A DNA stretch of 64,000 bases from Ailurus styani. Lineage: Eukaryota > Chordata > Mammalia > Carnivora > Ailuridae. The notes beneath the pieces were generated by a model. The model was not told where the DNA came from. It searched no databases and saw only the letters and a program-made list of their open reading frames with translations. Positions 13,107 to 24,354 of this stretch are shown here, piece after piece. Made by a program: the position numbers and the translations under genes. How positions within the stretch are numbered: position 1 is the stretch's first letter; each line of letters opens with the position of its first letter. The stretch spans positions 2,859,406-2,923,405 of the forward strand of contig LNAC01000164.1 of assembly GCA_002007465.1 (NCBI GenBank). Direction: 5' to 3'.

Positions 13107-13311
13107 GGCGCCTGGGTGGCTCAGTGGGTTAAAGCCTCTGCCTTCGGCTCAGGTCATGATCTCAGGGTCCTGGGATCGAGGCCCGCATCCATCCGGCTCT
13201 CTGCTCAGCAGGGAGCCTGCTTCCCCTCTCTCTCTGCCTGCCTCTCTGCTTCCTTGTGATCTCTCTCCCGCTGTGAAATAAATAAATAAAATCTTTAAAA
13301 AAAAAAAAAAA
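13107..13311 (+). repeat. CAN SINE, young 'gtgggttaaagcctctgc' subfamily
   Basis: Perfect 17-bp duplication aagattttttttttaag at 13090-13106 and 13312-13328. The body carries a small 'catccatccgg' expansion. Confidence 0.96.
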
Positions 13312-13529
13312 AAGATTTTTTTTTTAAGTTCCCCGGGGATTCTAACGTGCATCCAAAGTTTGAAATCACTGCCTTAGAGGAAAAACCAATGGAAACCTGG
13401 TAAATGACCACACAGGATAAAGGAAGACCAGAGATAATAGCAGAATTTTACAAGTATGTACCTTTAAAAAAAAAAAAAATGACATTACTGAGAGCAGCCA
13501 GGAAATTGAAAAAAAAAAAAAAAAAACCA

Positions 13530-13756
13530 GGGGGGCCTGAGGGCTTTGTCAGTTAAGTGGCAGACTCTTGGTTTTCACTCAAATCATGATTATGATCAAA
13601 TCATGATCAAATCAGGGTCATGAGATTGAGCCGTGCATTGGCTCTGTGCTCAGCAGGGAGTCTGCTTCTCTCCCTACTCATCTCCCTCTACCTCTGCCCC
13701 TTCCCCCACTCATGCACAGGCGGGCACGCACTCTCTATAACAAAAATAAAAATACA
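13530..13756 (+). repeat. CAN SINE, diverged
   Basis: Head 'ggggggcctgagggctttg'. An internal stretch repeats 'aaatcatgat' three times (about 13579-13615), a local slippage in the middle of the element. Confidence 0.85.
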
Positions 13757-14059
13757 TCAGCCACTCTGTACTTGACCACTTTGTCTACAAAGTTTCATGT
13801 AGTGAATCAGTTTTTATTAAGCCAGATTATCTTAATCTTCCATATATCATAATTATTTGTCTAAAATTTCTAAAAGAAATAATCAAAACTTAAAGTGAGC
13901 CTTTTTTAAAAAATCAAGGTAGAGCTAAAGAATCCTCCATGAAGACCTCTCAGCTAGAAATAACCTCATCCTCCTTGCAATCCTCATGCCATTTTAGTAG
14001 TATGATGGCACTCCCCATAAATGCTCTGTAGAGACCCTATATTAGAAGGAAAAGATCAG

Positions 14060-14256
14060 GGGGCGCCTTGGTGGCTCAGTGGGTTAAAGCCTCTGCCTTC
14101 AGCTCAGGTCATGATCTCAGGGTCCTGGGATCTAGCCCCAAATCGAAGGTCTCTGCTCAGCAGGGAGCCTGCTTCCTCCTCTCTCTCTGCCTGCCTCTCA
14201 GCCTACTTGTGATCTGTCAAATAAATAAAATCTTAAAAAAAAGAAAAAAAAAAAAA
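14060..14256 (+). repeat. CAN SINE, young subfamily
   Basis: Head 'gggggcgccttggtggctca'. Perfect duplication gaaaagatcag at 14049-14059 and 14257-14267. Confidence 0.95.
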
Positions 14257-16207
14257 AGAAAAGATCAGTGCCTCATTCCTCCTCTACCCAGTGCCCAGCA
14301 CTCTACTACTTTGCATGTGACACAAACTCAAGTATGAAGTTAGCAACAGACAGATACTGCCAGTTAAGTTCTGATTGTTATTAAAGATTCTAAATGTTTC
14401 TGAAAGCTTCCTAAATAAGCACAAATCTCACTCCAATTGCTTCCACTTCTTGCAGACTCTATGATGTTCTTCTAAGCTTTCAAGCGTGCTTCATTGCTCT
14501 TCCCCTGGCTTTATCTTCATTCCATCACTTTTGATAGCACCTAACCTGCTCAATGTCACTTGAGTCAATATAAGGGAACTAAATAATTTTATCTTTAAGA
14601 AAAACATCTCCAGAGACCATCTTCTAAAATATAATCTGAATCCCAAGATAATTTCTTTCAAAACTTCCACCATAATTTTTACATTTCAGCCAAAGATCAT
14701 TGTTCTAGCTTTCACCTACATAATAAAGTGTTATGTAAAAGTGGTATTATGCTCTCCATGTCTTTAAGTATAAATGTTTCCTACCTTTACATAGATCTGT
14801 GGCACAATCTGAAACCAGTATTTGTATGGTACTCTGGAGAGACACTAGGTTACTCATGACCAGAGAGGACTAGGCCAAGATGCACCAACTCCAAAACTCA
14901 AGAGATCATTACGAAGCTCTTATATGCAGAATAGTTAGGAAGCTCTCATACGGAGCAATAAGAAAAAAGTTATCATGTATTCTTCCCAACCAAAGACTTT
15001 TTAAAGCATTTTCCTAATCATAACTACATTTGATATTTTTGAACCACTTCAGTACTACATGTAATAACACATAACTGATCTGCACACATACCAAGTCCTT
15101 TGTTTCCCTATTTAAAACTCTAACACCGTGAACTATTCTTCAAATTATCCATTTTTTATATTTTCTGTTTTCGAGCTTAGGTAGAGATTTTTTAATGTGC
15201 CCCACATTTTCACTTACTTATTAACTGCTTTTTCCATTTGATTTAACTAAGCCTCTAATCTCATTTTTCTGAGGTAGACTGCGTACAACCAAAACATGGC
15301 AATGGCTTAAAAAAATTCAATATCCTTCACTAATTTCACAATATGGTAGAAAAAAGATAAACACACTACGGCATTCATCTTCACCCTAGGAATTCCATTA
15401 TAACTCACTATTATATGTTTACTTATATAGGCATATAAGTGAACAAATAAGATGTATGGCAAATGATTACCATGAGAAAATACCAAGATCTTTCCCCGAA
15501 AAGCATTAAACAACCAAAAATCACTGGTGAGAACTAGTCTGAATTGTTCTCTTCCCTTTAAAATGATTTTATATAAATTTTATTTAACTTACTCCTTTTC
15601 TGTGACAGTAAATATTAGGTACAAGGTCTAAATTACAGTAACTCTAAGCATTAAATAACTGGAATGGCAGAAGTATCTGGGAAGGAAGGTAATGACAATA
15701 GACATAAAAATCAACAAGTACAATATTATCTATGGGGAAAAAAATTTTTTTACAGCACTTGCTTTTAAACACAAACTTTAAAAATTCAAAACCACTACTC
15801 AGCTCACCTAATACAGCTGTAGTTAGTAATTACCTCTTATAACATTTTATATGGTCCATGAAAAAAACTACCAACTATACATATATTCAGCATTCTCTTT
15901 TGCCCAAAATTACATGGCAGCCTAGATGTGATAATGGGAATTTTAGGGATACTGAAGGGCACTATCCTTAGTACATGGGTGCTAAAGTGTTTAGAGCTGA
16001 TCCAACACAATGTCTGCAACTTCTATCCAAATGTTAAGTGGAAAAAAGTGTGTTTGTGTGTGTTTATAAAAATAAACCATACATTTGTACACACAAACAC
16101 GCACATGTATCTAAGTGTTATCTGGTGAATCTAGGTAAAGGGTAGATGGGTGCTCACTGTAGGATTTTTACAAGCTAAAAAAATTTCAATATAAAAAGCT
16201 GGGAGGA

Positions 16208-16418
16208 GGGCGCCTGGGTGGCTCAGTGGGTTAAAGCCTCTGCCTTCGGCTCAGGTCATGATCTCAGGGTCCTGGGATCGAGGTCCATATGGGGCTCTCT
16301 GCTCAGCAGGGAGCCTGCTTCCCCCTCTCTCTCTGCCTGCCTCTCTGCCTACTTGTGATCTCTCTCTCTCTGTCAAATAAATAAATAAAATCTTTAAAAA
16401 AATAAAAAAATAAAAAAT
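16208..16418 (+). repeat. CAN SINE, young subfamily, 175 bp downstream of exon 7
   Basis: Flanks aaaaagctgggagga (16193-16207) and aaaaagttgggagga (16419-16433). It is antisense to CTNNA1 and close to the exon 7 donor. Confidence 0.96.
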
Positions 16419-16592
16419 AAAAAGTTGGGAGGAAAGGGGAACACAGAAAACCACTTTTTTATCCATTCCTTGAAAAATCTGCTCCATCCTAAAGGGTCAA
16501 GGAACCAAGAGCACACTTGCCATTTTTAGTTAAAATATCTCAGATCCAGCATCTGTTATACTCTCACTTCAAAGAAAAGTTCTGATACTCAC

Positions 16593-16796
16593 ATTGCCCA
16601 TGTACTCTGAGAGCAGGTCCTGAAGGGCCTGGCGTACAGCATTACACTCGGCCACAATTCTCTCACGCCGGTCATCACGGGTGCAGGACGAGTCAGCCAT
16701 CAGGGCAGCCCCACTAATGATGCTTTCTAGGCGCTCCTCCAGGGAAGGTCTAAAGCGTTCCTCGCTGAAGCTCAAGGGGTCCACAATGATTTGTTT
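16593..16796 (-). CDS. CTNNA1: CTNNA1 exon 7 (residues 287-354, M domain, vinculin-binding segment)
   Basis: 204 nt, phase 0 at both ends, translating from KQIIVDPLSFSEERFRPSLE to LLSEYMGN. The acceptor is a good pyrimidine tract ending in gcag, and the donor is GTGAGT. The exon covers the MI part of the M domain, where a force-exposed helix recruits vinculin; Leu344, whose change to Pro is known to abolish vinculin binding, is present. Arg326, reported in an inter-subdomain salt bridge that keeps the M domain closed, is also intact. Glu307 and Leu318, sites of human butterfly-shaped pattern dystrophy changes, have the normal residues. The segment is, as far as I recall, identical to human. 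A frame reading on through the donor adds a short false tail, VSIRTFL. Confidence 0.97.
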
Positions 16797-17758
16797 CTGC
16801 AGAGAAAGTGTTACTGAATCTTAGTGCTAATCATGTTGCCTCCATTATTAACAAAGGTGAGCAAAGTGTTGATCAGGAACATCAAGATTTAATACAAAAA
16901 TTCCAATGCCTAAAATAAAGTTACACATCTTGTTAGATGACAGTCATACAAGTTGGCCTATGGTAGATCACTTCTCAAAAAAGGCACTGGAAGCAATACT
17001 ATCAGGCTGAATGGGGCCTCAGTAAGATAACATACCACAAATGCAAACACAAATGTCAGCATAAAAATCATGTTCACACTACTGAATCTGAACATCTACC
17101 TGTCAGCCTCTACAGTATTACTAAGATGAGAATTGCAAGGAAAATAAAGTTAGCTCTTTTCCTTTTCTATATACAAAGTATAAAACTGCTACATGACATC
17201 AGAAGAACTGTTTCACAGCAAAAAAAAAACCAATAAAAACAGAAAGACTTCTGATCTCTAAGTTTCCGAAAAGAATGCACCTATAATCAATTCCAATCTA
17301 TTTTCATCTTATACATCTACCAAATTTTATAAACAATGCAGTCTCATGTTCATCCTGTTATGTCTAAATTAGAGATTCTCTCTGTTTAAAGACTTCAAGG
17401 TAATCCGTAAAAGAGGGTAACAATCCATCCCAAGAAAGCCACTCTGTGAGGTATAACTGCCCCAGTAAGAAAAAAACCTTCCTCTGTCTGTCTCTTCATT
17501 CCCATGACTCTACTTAAATCCAGCTTTACCAGTGGTAAGTGAGGTCAGGTCACAAGCAAGCTTTAGGTACAAGGTCAAACATCAATACCCCCAGGACAGC
17601 AGCTACAGGCCTCCCTCCAACTTTTCTGTTTAATACAATTTATCCTCACAATGGTAAATGTCTGTGCAAATATTTTACCTTTAATTTTTCTTTATGGGGA
17701 CTATTCTTACTGATTTCAAGTTAAATGCCAAGTTTTTTCTTTAAAAAAGCTTGCCCTT

Positions 17759-18049
17759 GGGTGCCTGGGTGGCTCAGTCAATTAAAGCATCTGCCTTCAG
17801 CTCAGGTGGGATCGAGCCCCACATCAGGCTCCCTGCTCTGGAGGAAGCCTGTTTCTCCCTCTCCCACCCCCCTACTTGTGTTCCCTCTCCTGTTGTGTCT
17901 CTTTCTGTCAAATAAATAAATAAAATCTTTTAAAATAATAATAAAATAAAATAAAATATAAAATAAAATAATGTAAAGTAAAAAGTAAAATAAAAAAGTA
18001 AAGTAAAATAAAACAAAACAAACCAAAACAAAATAAAATAAAATAAAAT
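17759..18049 (+). repeat. CAN SINE with expanded A-rich tail
   Basis: The SINE body runs 17759-17925. The tail has grown to about 125 bp of AAAAT/AAAGT-type units. Flanking duplication agcttgccctt at 17748-17758 and 18050-18060 shows that the whole tract belongs to one insertion. Confidence 0.94.
17926..18049 (+). repeat. (AAAAT)n-like microsatellite in SINE tail
   Basis: AAAAT pentamers with AAAGT and AAAAC variants. The minus-strand reading gives Phe/Tyr/Leu-rich false frames of up to 97 codons. Confidence 0.9.
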
Positions 18050-18205
18050 AGCTTGCCCTTTCCGGTAAGTATACATTTCTTCTTTCCATTCCCAAGAACC
18101 CTCAGTTTCACAATTGAACATGCAAGGCCTCCAGTTCATTATTAACCTACATTTCAGCTGACCATTTTTCTTACCAGATTAAGTTATTACAGGATTCCTC
18201 AGGTT

Positions 18206-18387
18206 GGGGGCACCTGGGTGGCTCGGTGAGTTAAGTGTCTGCTTTTGGCTCTGGTCATGATCCCAGAGTCCTGGGATCGAGCCCTCCACTGGGCTCCCTA
18301 TTCAGTGGGGAGTCTACTCCCTCTGACCCTCCCCCCTCTCATGCTCTCTCTCTCAAATACATAAATAAAATCTTAAAAAAAAAAAAA
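18206..18387 (+). repeat. CAN SINE
   Basis: Head 'ggggcacctgggtggctcgg'. The flanks aggattcctcaggtt and agatttctctggtt are a diverged duplication. Confidence 0.92.
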
Positions 18388-18887
18388 AGATTTCTCTGGT
18401 TAAAACTGAACATATAATGCGTTCTGATGAGTAAGAATGAGGAATAAATGGTCATAGAATGTTAAAGAGTCATTAAGCTGCAATGGATCTGCAATCATTT
18501 CATCCATCCCCCTCATTTTATGAAGTCTCACTCTAGTCCCAAGAGTTAGCCTCTGACAATTACTACTCAAGTTAGGGTGAAATGTAATCCTTAGTGCCTT
18601 AAAAAAGGCCCAATACCTAAGACTGCCAAATCTGAGTGGAGTGGAAAAAAGTGTCACTAAATTTTAAGATGCATCGTAAGTTTACTATAAAGTGATTTAA
18701 TGATTAAGACTCCAAGAAAAAGTCAGTTCTAACACCACGATCTGTAGAACTAACACTGTCTTTATGATTTATGAAGTTATAAATCAGTCATGCGTATCAG
18801 CAATGTTCAGTTACACGTGCCAAAATAAAGGATCAGACAAAGGAAGAAAAGATAAAGGCAAGGAAAAACTGTTAAAAACAAAATGCA

Positions 18888-19145
18888 GGGGCGCCTGGGT
18901 CACTCAGTCATTAAGCATCTGCCTTCAGCTCAGGTCAGGATCCCGGGGTCCTGGGATAGAGCCTGTATCCAGCACCTTGCTCAGCAGGAAGCTTGCTTCT
19001 CCCTCTCCCATTCCCCCTGCTTCTGTTTCCTCTCTCTGTGTCTCTGTTAAATAAATAAATAAAATCTAAAAAAGAAAGAAAGAAGAGAGAGAAAGAAAAA
19101 AAGAAAGGAAAGGAAAGGAAAAAGAAAAGGAAGGAAAAATAAAAT
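18888..19145 (+). repeat. CAN SINE with GAAA-rich tail
   Basis: The tail from about 19068 is GAAA/GGAAA-rich. Perfect 14-bp duplication aaaaacaaaatgca at 18874-18887 and 19146-19159. Confidence 0.95.
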
Positions 19146-19599
19146 AAAAACAAAATGCATTCCATTATGTAGATTCTCTACTTTGAAGCATTCCTACTTA
19201 TAAAAGGATGCTGGCCACGTGGAAGGCAATATTCTCTTATGTTCATAAAAAAATAATAATAATGTAACCCAACAGTGGGTTCAGAAGAAAAAAAAACTTA
19301 AAAAAAAACTGCTGCCATCTACTGGAAGCCATGAAGCATTGTGGGTAGAAGTTTAAAAAAAAACAAAAAACAAAAACTCACCAGAGTTGATATATAGGAC
19401 GGTGTATACAGAGAATGTATACACAGAACAGACCCAGGGCATCACCTATAAAAAATAATTATATGGAACTAAACTAGGAGTATTTTAGGCCCAAATTTGC
19501 TTCCACTTGATTAAATTTTATGTATTATTACAATTTAGTTATTGGGAAGTACACCTAGACAGACAAGTAAGATGAATGTGACAACACTTCTGTCGTAAT

Positions 19600-19700
19600 C
19601 ACTTAGGATGTATCTGTCTTTCCCACTAGACTGTGAGCCCCTGGAGGACAGGATCTGCAGGCACTCAGCCTCCATCTCCCAAAGCTTTACATCTGCTGGA
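19600..19700 (+). repeat. L2-like fragment
   Basis: 'cactagactgtgagcccctg' and 'gaggacaggatctgca' follow the L2 3' consensus. It is short and diverged. Confidence 0.5.
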
Positions 19701-20008
19701 AGGTTAAAACCTTAGGTGAAATGAACCAAACTCACATCCTCAACAGATAATGATCCCATAGGAAACATAGGTTTCCTAAGAAGAATCCAGAAGCTGAAAA
19801 GAAAAGAGAAAAAGGGAAAGAAAAAAAAATGTTGTAGGCCAAGTCAAGTTCAAGTAGACCAATGATTTCTAAAATTTCTTTTGACAAAGACTGCAAATCT
19901 AAGTAGAAAATGAACTTTCATCAGAAACGATGATCACATTTCCCTAGAAACCTCTTAACTTTGGGCAGATGGTCAAGAACCTGAAGTTGCCTCCCAAGTA
20001 TAACTTAC

Positions 20009-20278
20009 ATCAAAATTATTGAGTGCGTATGCCAGTTCTCCTCCTCCCCCGCCCTGATGCTGGGAAGCATCGTCTGATGCAGTGGCTTGGGCTGCATTGG
20101 AAATGCCTGTGACCGCCTGCTGCAGCTGCTTATAGATCAGGTCTCTGTTAGCCTTATAGGCTGCAACATCCGGGTGCTGTAGGCATGCCTGGGATGCAGT
20201 ATAAAGGATTGGAACGTTTTTCTGCAGGATTCCTCTGGCTGCAGCCATCTGATCACGATGGCCCACATCTTTCAGTTC
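20009..20278 (-). CDS. CTNNA1: CTNNA1 exon 6 (residues 197-286, end of N domain and linker)
   Basis: 270 nt, phase 0 at both ends, translating from ELKDVGHRDQMAAARG to ELAYALNNFD. The acceptor ends ttttacag and the donor is GTAAGT. The exon encodes helices of the second four-helix bundle of the N-terminal domain (homodimerisation/beta-catenin-binding module), then a flexible linker with five glycines (residues 272-276) leading to the M domain. HRDQ at 203-206 and the QHQGGGGG linker are as I recall human alpha-E-catenin. The open frame extends into both flanking introns (20326 and 19973), giving false ends MMTRTHL and VSYTWEATSGS. Confidence 0.97.
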
Positions 20279-20414
20279 CTGTAAAACAAGAAATTGCAAC
20301 AGCCTTAAATGAGTTCTAGTCATCAAAAAATTTGTCAGTAAATGCTGAAAAGTGAGAAATTCTACTAATCAGACACAACAGTTTCATGAACGTCTGGCTT
20401 CATAACAAAGGAGG

Positions 20415-20755
20415 CAGAATGGATTAGTAGGTAAGAGTTCAAACATTTCCAAACCACCCAGATCTGGGCTTGAATCTCCAGCTCTACTTTTTTTCCTGGC
20501 TATTGTGATCTTATTTAAAATTCCCATACTCAAGGCATCTGGCTGGCTCACGTAAAGCATGCAACTTTTGATCTCTGGGTTTTAAGTTCAAGCCCCATGC
20601 TAGATGTAGAGATTACTAAAAAATAAAAATCTCTTAAGAAAATAAAACAAAATCACCATACTCAGTTTAACATTTTATAAAATAGGAGCAATACACTTTT
20701 CTAACTGTCCTGAGGATCAAATGGGATAATGCATATAAAGCACCTAGCAGAGCAC
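20415..20755 (+). repeat. MIR, split by a SINE
   Basis: The left part carries 'gatctgggcttgaatctcca' (MIR core). The right part 'ctgaggatcaaatgggataa' is the MIR 3' half. A short-type SINE interrupts it at 20533-20655. Confidence 0.8.
20533..20655 (+). repeat. CAN SINE, short subtype, inside MIR
   Basis: 'catctggctggctcacg' with 'gatgtagagattacta' marks the form lacking the CT-rich body. The duplication ccatactca flanks it. Confidence 0.87.
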
Positions 20756-21868
20756 TAACTAAAAAGCAAAACATAAAACTGACTAGCAACTTCATTACAG
20801 TTATATAAAGATGTATGTACCTATTTCAACCAAATTAGAAAAATCATTCAGACCCATTTAAACAGAGTAGATTTGGTTTAGTATTTCTTTTTTATTAAGT
20901 TATAAAAGTTCATTGTAAGAATTTTGCGAAATTTGGGGTGGGATACCACAGGTGTACACGAACTATGCAAACCAACCAAGTGAGGCTGTAGCAGGCTATT
21001 CTCTCAAGTACACAACTCTGCACTCCCTTCCCTCCATTCCCCTATCCCAAAGATGGCCTTGGGACATAAGTCATTAATATATAAAAGGTGAGGCTCAGAT
21101 GCTCCATGACTTTTATCCAAAAGGTTTTCATTTCATTGTAATACCCTATATACACATGGTCTGAAGTGAAACTGTCCTTTCTCAATTTCCTCTACCCCAT
21201 AATTATTATCCATAGTTAAAAAAATATGAGGTTCCTGGCATGATTTCCAATACTGACATGTACTTGGTAGGCTGAATGGATGCACTAAGTGTCAAATAAG
21301 TGATACCAAGTTAAGTGACAGACAAACAAGATGGGAAGCAGATATTTCTGGTATCCCATTGTTACTGCAAGTAACAACAATGGGGGGAGGGGACACTTAA
21401 GTCTTTAGGAAATGTGGATTACCACCAAAAAAGAGAAACAGAAGTGATAACCCTAACTGATCACCAGATCTGCTCTATGTATGAACTTAGAATGTCAATG
21501 TTAATTGCACCAACTAAATCCTACAATACAAATTTAAACGTCTTAAAAAAGAGCATTACATGTGTAAACAGTAAGAGAAAATTAACTAAGAAAGGCCAAA
21601 GTCAATAACTCAATTTGAAGCCATTTAATGGTTCATCTTTTTAGATGAGTTCCTAATTAAGCATTAGAGACACCTAACTGGCTTCTTTTTTCTGATACTT
21701 CATCTCACTATATATATTTTAGGTTTGCATCTTCATTCAAACCTTGTATAATATGACAGCTTACTTTTCCTCCTAGAATTCTTTTCTCATTTGGAATCTG
21801 AATTTGCAAGTAATAGCTCAGAGCACTCCAAATGCCCTGTAACACAGTACATTAGGCTAAATATTCAG

Positions 21869-22004
21869 AAACAGGACTCTGTGGATTTAGAGAATCAGTG
21901 ATCATTTCCAGACTCAAGCCATGACAGGGGGCTAAGGCTAACCATTACGTTTAAACAGACGGCGCATATGTTCTGTGTGGCATTTTCTAAATGTCTTGCT
22001 CTCC
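21869..22004. repeat. Old local duplication, copy 1
   Basis: From 'aaacaggact' to 'gtcttgctctcc' it aligns to 22278-22413 with about one quarter to one third differences by eye. Shared blocks include 'gtgtggcattttct' and 'gactcaagc'. It is not a repeat family I can name. Confidence 0.7.
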
Positions 22005-22277
22005 ACCACCACTCAGGGACTTAAAATCTTCTAAGGAAGCATTTGCCTCTAAGTACTTATATTGTCCTCTGTTTTATAAAATGCTTTGCAATTAGCTTTA
22101 GAATTCTTCCCTAAGTATCTATAACCTAGATCAGTATAGTCTCTTATAAAGGTTACTAAAGAAACTTCTGGTCACCTAAAGCTAATAGGTGCCACAATTA
22201 CTATTCAACACTTGACTTTCCTTAAGTCACTGCCTCGCTTGGTATAAGAACTTTTACCTTTCTAAAGACTAAACTAG

Positions 22278-22413
22278 AAACAGGACCTCACAGCTTTAGA
22301 GAATTGATGATCATCTCAAGACTCAAGCTGTGACAAAGGGAAAAGTCTACCCATTATGCTTAAGCAGCTGGTGTATACGTTGTGTGTGGCATTTTCTACA
22401 CATCCTGCCCTCC
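22278..22413. repeat. Old local duplication, copy 2
   Basis: Partner of 21869-22004, same orientation, offset about 409 bp. The order of shared blocks is preserved and similarity may extend some tens of bases on either side. Confidence 0.7.
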
Positions 22414-22965
22414 CCAAAATTTATGTGTGATAGACTATTTGCCAAGAATGGGGCATATACATCAACCTATGATGAAAATGACAACTAAATATCATCATGT
22501 GTCCTAACTACTAAAGTGTTCTGCTTTTTCTCGAGAACTGTTTCCCGTTAACACAAAGAAACTAGATTTTATTAAGATAGGAAAAATGGGCACTATCACA
22601 AGGCACCACTTGATTTACTATCAGAAGAATAATAATCGTAAGTATTATCTTCCAAATATGTAGTGGCAATAAGTAATCTGGATTGGTAAAAAAAAAAAAA
22701 TGAGCTATTGAGAAATTTAATAGATTACTTATGAAGCTACAGTCCCTTAATCCACTTTAGCCTTCATGATTCCCAGACTGTATCAATCCAATTATGTGTT
22801 AAGCAGACTCAGGAACAAACAGAAAACACGAAGCAAAAATGACCACTCTCAACATAATTTAAAACCATCACAGGCAGTAACCAAGAAATAAAATCTAACT
22901 TCTAAGTAATCTATAGCACTCTCTCTACCCAAGAACTAGAATGTCAAGTAAAAGAAGTTTCCTCT

Positions 22966-23110
22966 TGACTGTGGACTCTGAGAAACAAACTGAGGGTTAT
23001 GGAGGGGAGCCTGGTGGTGGGTATTAAGGAGGGCACGTATCAGCATGGAGCACTGGGTATGGTGTATAAACAATGAATCTTGGATCACAGAAAAAAGAAA
23101 AAAGAAAAAA
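22966..23110 (+). mobile_element. 5'-truncated carnivore L1 3' end
   Basis: 'ctctgagaaacaaactgagg' and 'gagcctggtggtgggtatta' are the 3' UTR of carnivore L1. Only about 145 bp inserted. Perfect duplication aagtttcctct at 22955-22965 and 23111-23121. Confidence 0.88.
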
Positions 23111-23209
23111 AAGTTTCCTCTCATTTCTCTCTTAACAATATAAAAGTGTAGCCATGTGATCAAATATCTTCTCTCGGATTCAAACAAATATCCTTAAAGA
23201 AAAGGCCCA

Positions 23210-23412
23210 GGGGAGCCTGGGTGGCACAGCCAGTTGAGTAACTGACTCTTGGTTTCAGCTCAGATTGTGATCTCAGGGTTATAAGATCAAGCCCTGTGTC
23301 AGGCTCCATGCGCAGCATGAAATCTGCTTGAGATTCTCTCTCCCTCTCACTCTGCTCCTCCTGCTCATTCTCTCGCTCTAAAATAAACATAAATCTTTAA
23401 AGGAAAAAAAAA
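23210..23412 (+). repeat. CAN SINE, older subfamily
   Basis: The body has 'aactgactcttggtttcagc'. Flanks aaaggccca and aaaggtcca. Confidence 0.92.
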
Positions 23413-23484
23413 AAGGTCCATAGGCAAACCCAGCCAGTCCTGATTATTTACACTTAAAACACGTTATTATCCATAACCACTGTG

Positions 23485-23658
23485 TTATTTATTTATTTGA
23501 CAGAGAGATAAAGAGCACAAGTAGGCAGAGACAGGCAGAGAGGGAGAAACAGGCTCCCCGCTGAGCAGGGAGCCCAATGTGGGACTTGATCCCAGGACCC
23601 TGGAATCATGACCTGAGCCAAAAGCAGCAGCTCAACTGACTGAGTCACCCAGGCGCCC
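23485..23658 (-). repeat. CAN SINE
   Basis: Starts 'tatttatttatttgacagag' and ends 'gagtcacccaggcgcccg'. The oligo-T tail is nearly gone, so no clear duplication is seen. Confidence 0.9.
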
Positions 23659-23691
23659 GTTGTTCAGGTTTTCAGAGAAAGAAATCCTGAG

Positions 23692-23880
23692 GGACACCTG
23701 CCTGGGTGGCCCAGTCGCTTAAGGACCTGCCTTCAGTTCAGGTCACAACCCCAGGGTCCTGGGATTAAGTCTCACATCAGTCTCCCTGCTCGGTGGAGAG
23801 CCTGTTTCTCCCTCTGCCTGCTGCTCCCCCTGCTTGTGCACTCACGCTCTCTCTCTCTCTGACAAAGAAAAATATTTAAA
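23692..23880 (+). repeat. CAN SINE
   Basis: Head 'gggacacctgcctgggtggc' has a small insertion. The body and (CT)n tract are clear, and the tail ends near 23880. Confidence 0.9.
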
Positions 23881-24254
23881 AACAAGTAATAAACAAACCA
23901 ACAAATAAATCATGAAAGTCAGAGTTCATTACGTTTTTGGCAAGTATCTCAACAAGCTCTATGTACCTAGATGGGTGGAATGTAAACCTCAAAGTATTCC
24001 ATCTCCAGCAGACTGAAGAAACAGTTGACCACAGGAGGCACAGGCAGTCTTCCTTATAGGAACTAGGGTCAATGTCGGCCCATCCTTACCTCTGCCATCT
24101 ATTTTACCCTTGCACTCAAAGAGTCTGTAGCCTAATGGAAATGCAACACTTCTAGTGAGCCAATTATACTCCAGCCCAAGAAAATAACAGATTAGGACCA
24201 AACTTAGAATCCCAATCCATGGAGGATCTACAATATAGAAAAGTGGCTTATTCA

Positions 24255-24350
24255 CTTGTTCATTAAATATTTAGTGAACACTACCACATCCGGGCAATGT
24301 TCTAGGCACTAGGGATTATAACAGCAATTTAAATAAGACAAAATCCCTGC
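24255..24350. repeat. L2-like fragment
   Basis: 'caatgttctaggcactaggg' and 'caaaatccctgcccctgggg' resemble an ancient LINE stretch also seen near 31700 and 35440. Confidence 0.45.
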
Positions 24351-24354
24351 CCCT

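Larger units (their letters stand above)
1..16592 (-). other. CTNNA1 intron 7, 5' part
   Basis: The intron starts with GTGAGT at 16592 and runs off the window. It holds about a dozen SINEs, an L1 ORF2 remnant (6225-7310), an hAT-like element (7325-7545) and other old repeats listed separately. Long stretches without a recognisable repeat are roughly 1-1920, 3461-4727, 5291-6224, 8360-10440, 10740-12080 and 14270-16190. I see no coding exon in them. The 121-codon frame at 1245-1610 has no recognisable similarity and looks like chance. Confidence 0.9.
16797..20008 (-). other. CTNNA1 intron 6
   Basis: 3212 bp, donor GTAAGT and acceptor gcag. It holds three plus-strand SINEs (17759, 18206, 18888) and an L2-like fragment near 19600. 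From 16797 to 17740 and 19160 to 19600 I see no repeat or exon. Confidence 0.93.

Noticed and set aside
1..16592. LRRTM2, the leucine-rich-repeat gene nested in CTNNA1 intron 7 of other mammals
   Set aside because: Its coding sequence should give a plus-strand frame of several hundred codons. None over 121 codons exists here, so it must lie at lower coordinates outside the window.
17908..18139. Phe/Tyr-rich minus-strand ORFs suggestive of membrane proteins
   Set aside because: They are translations of the AAAAT microsatellite in a SINE tail.
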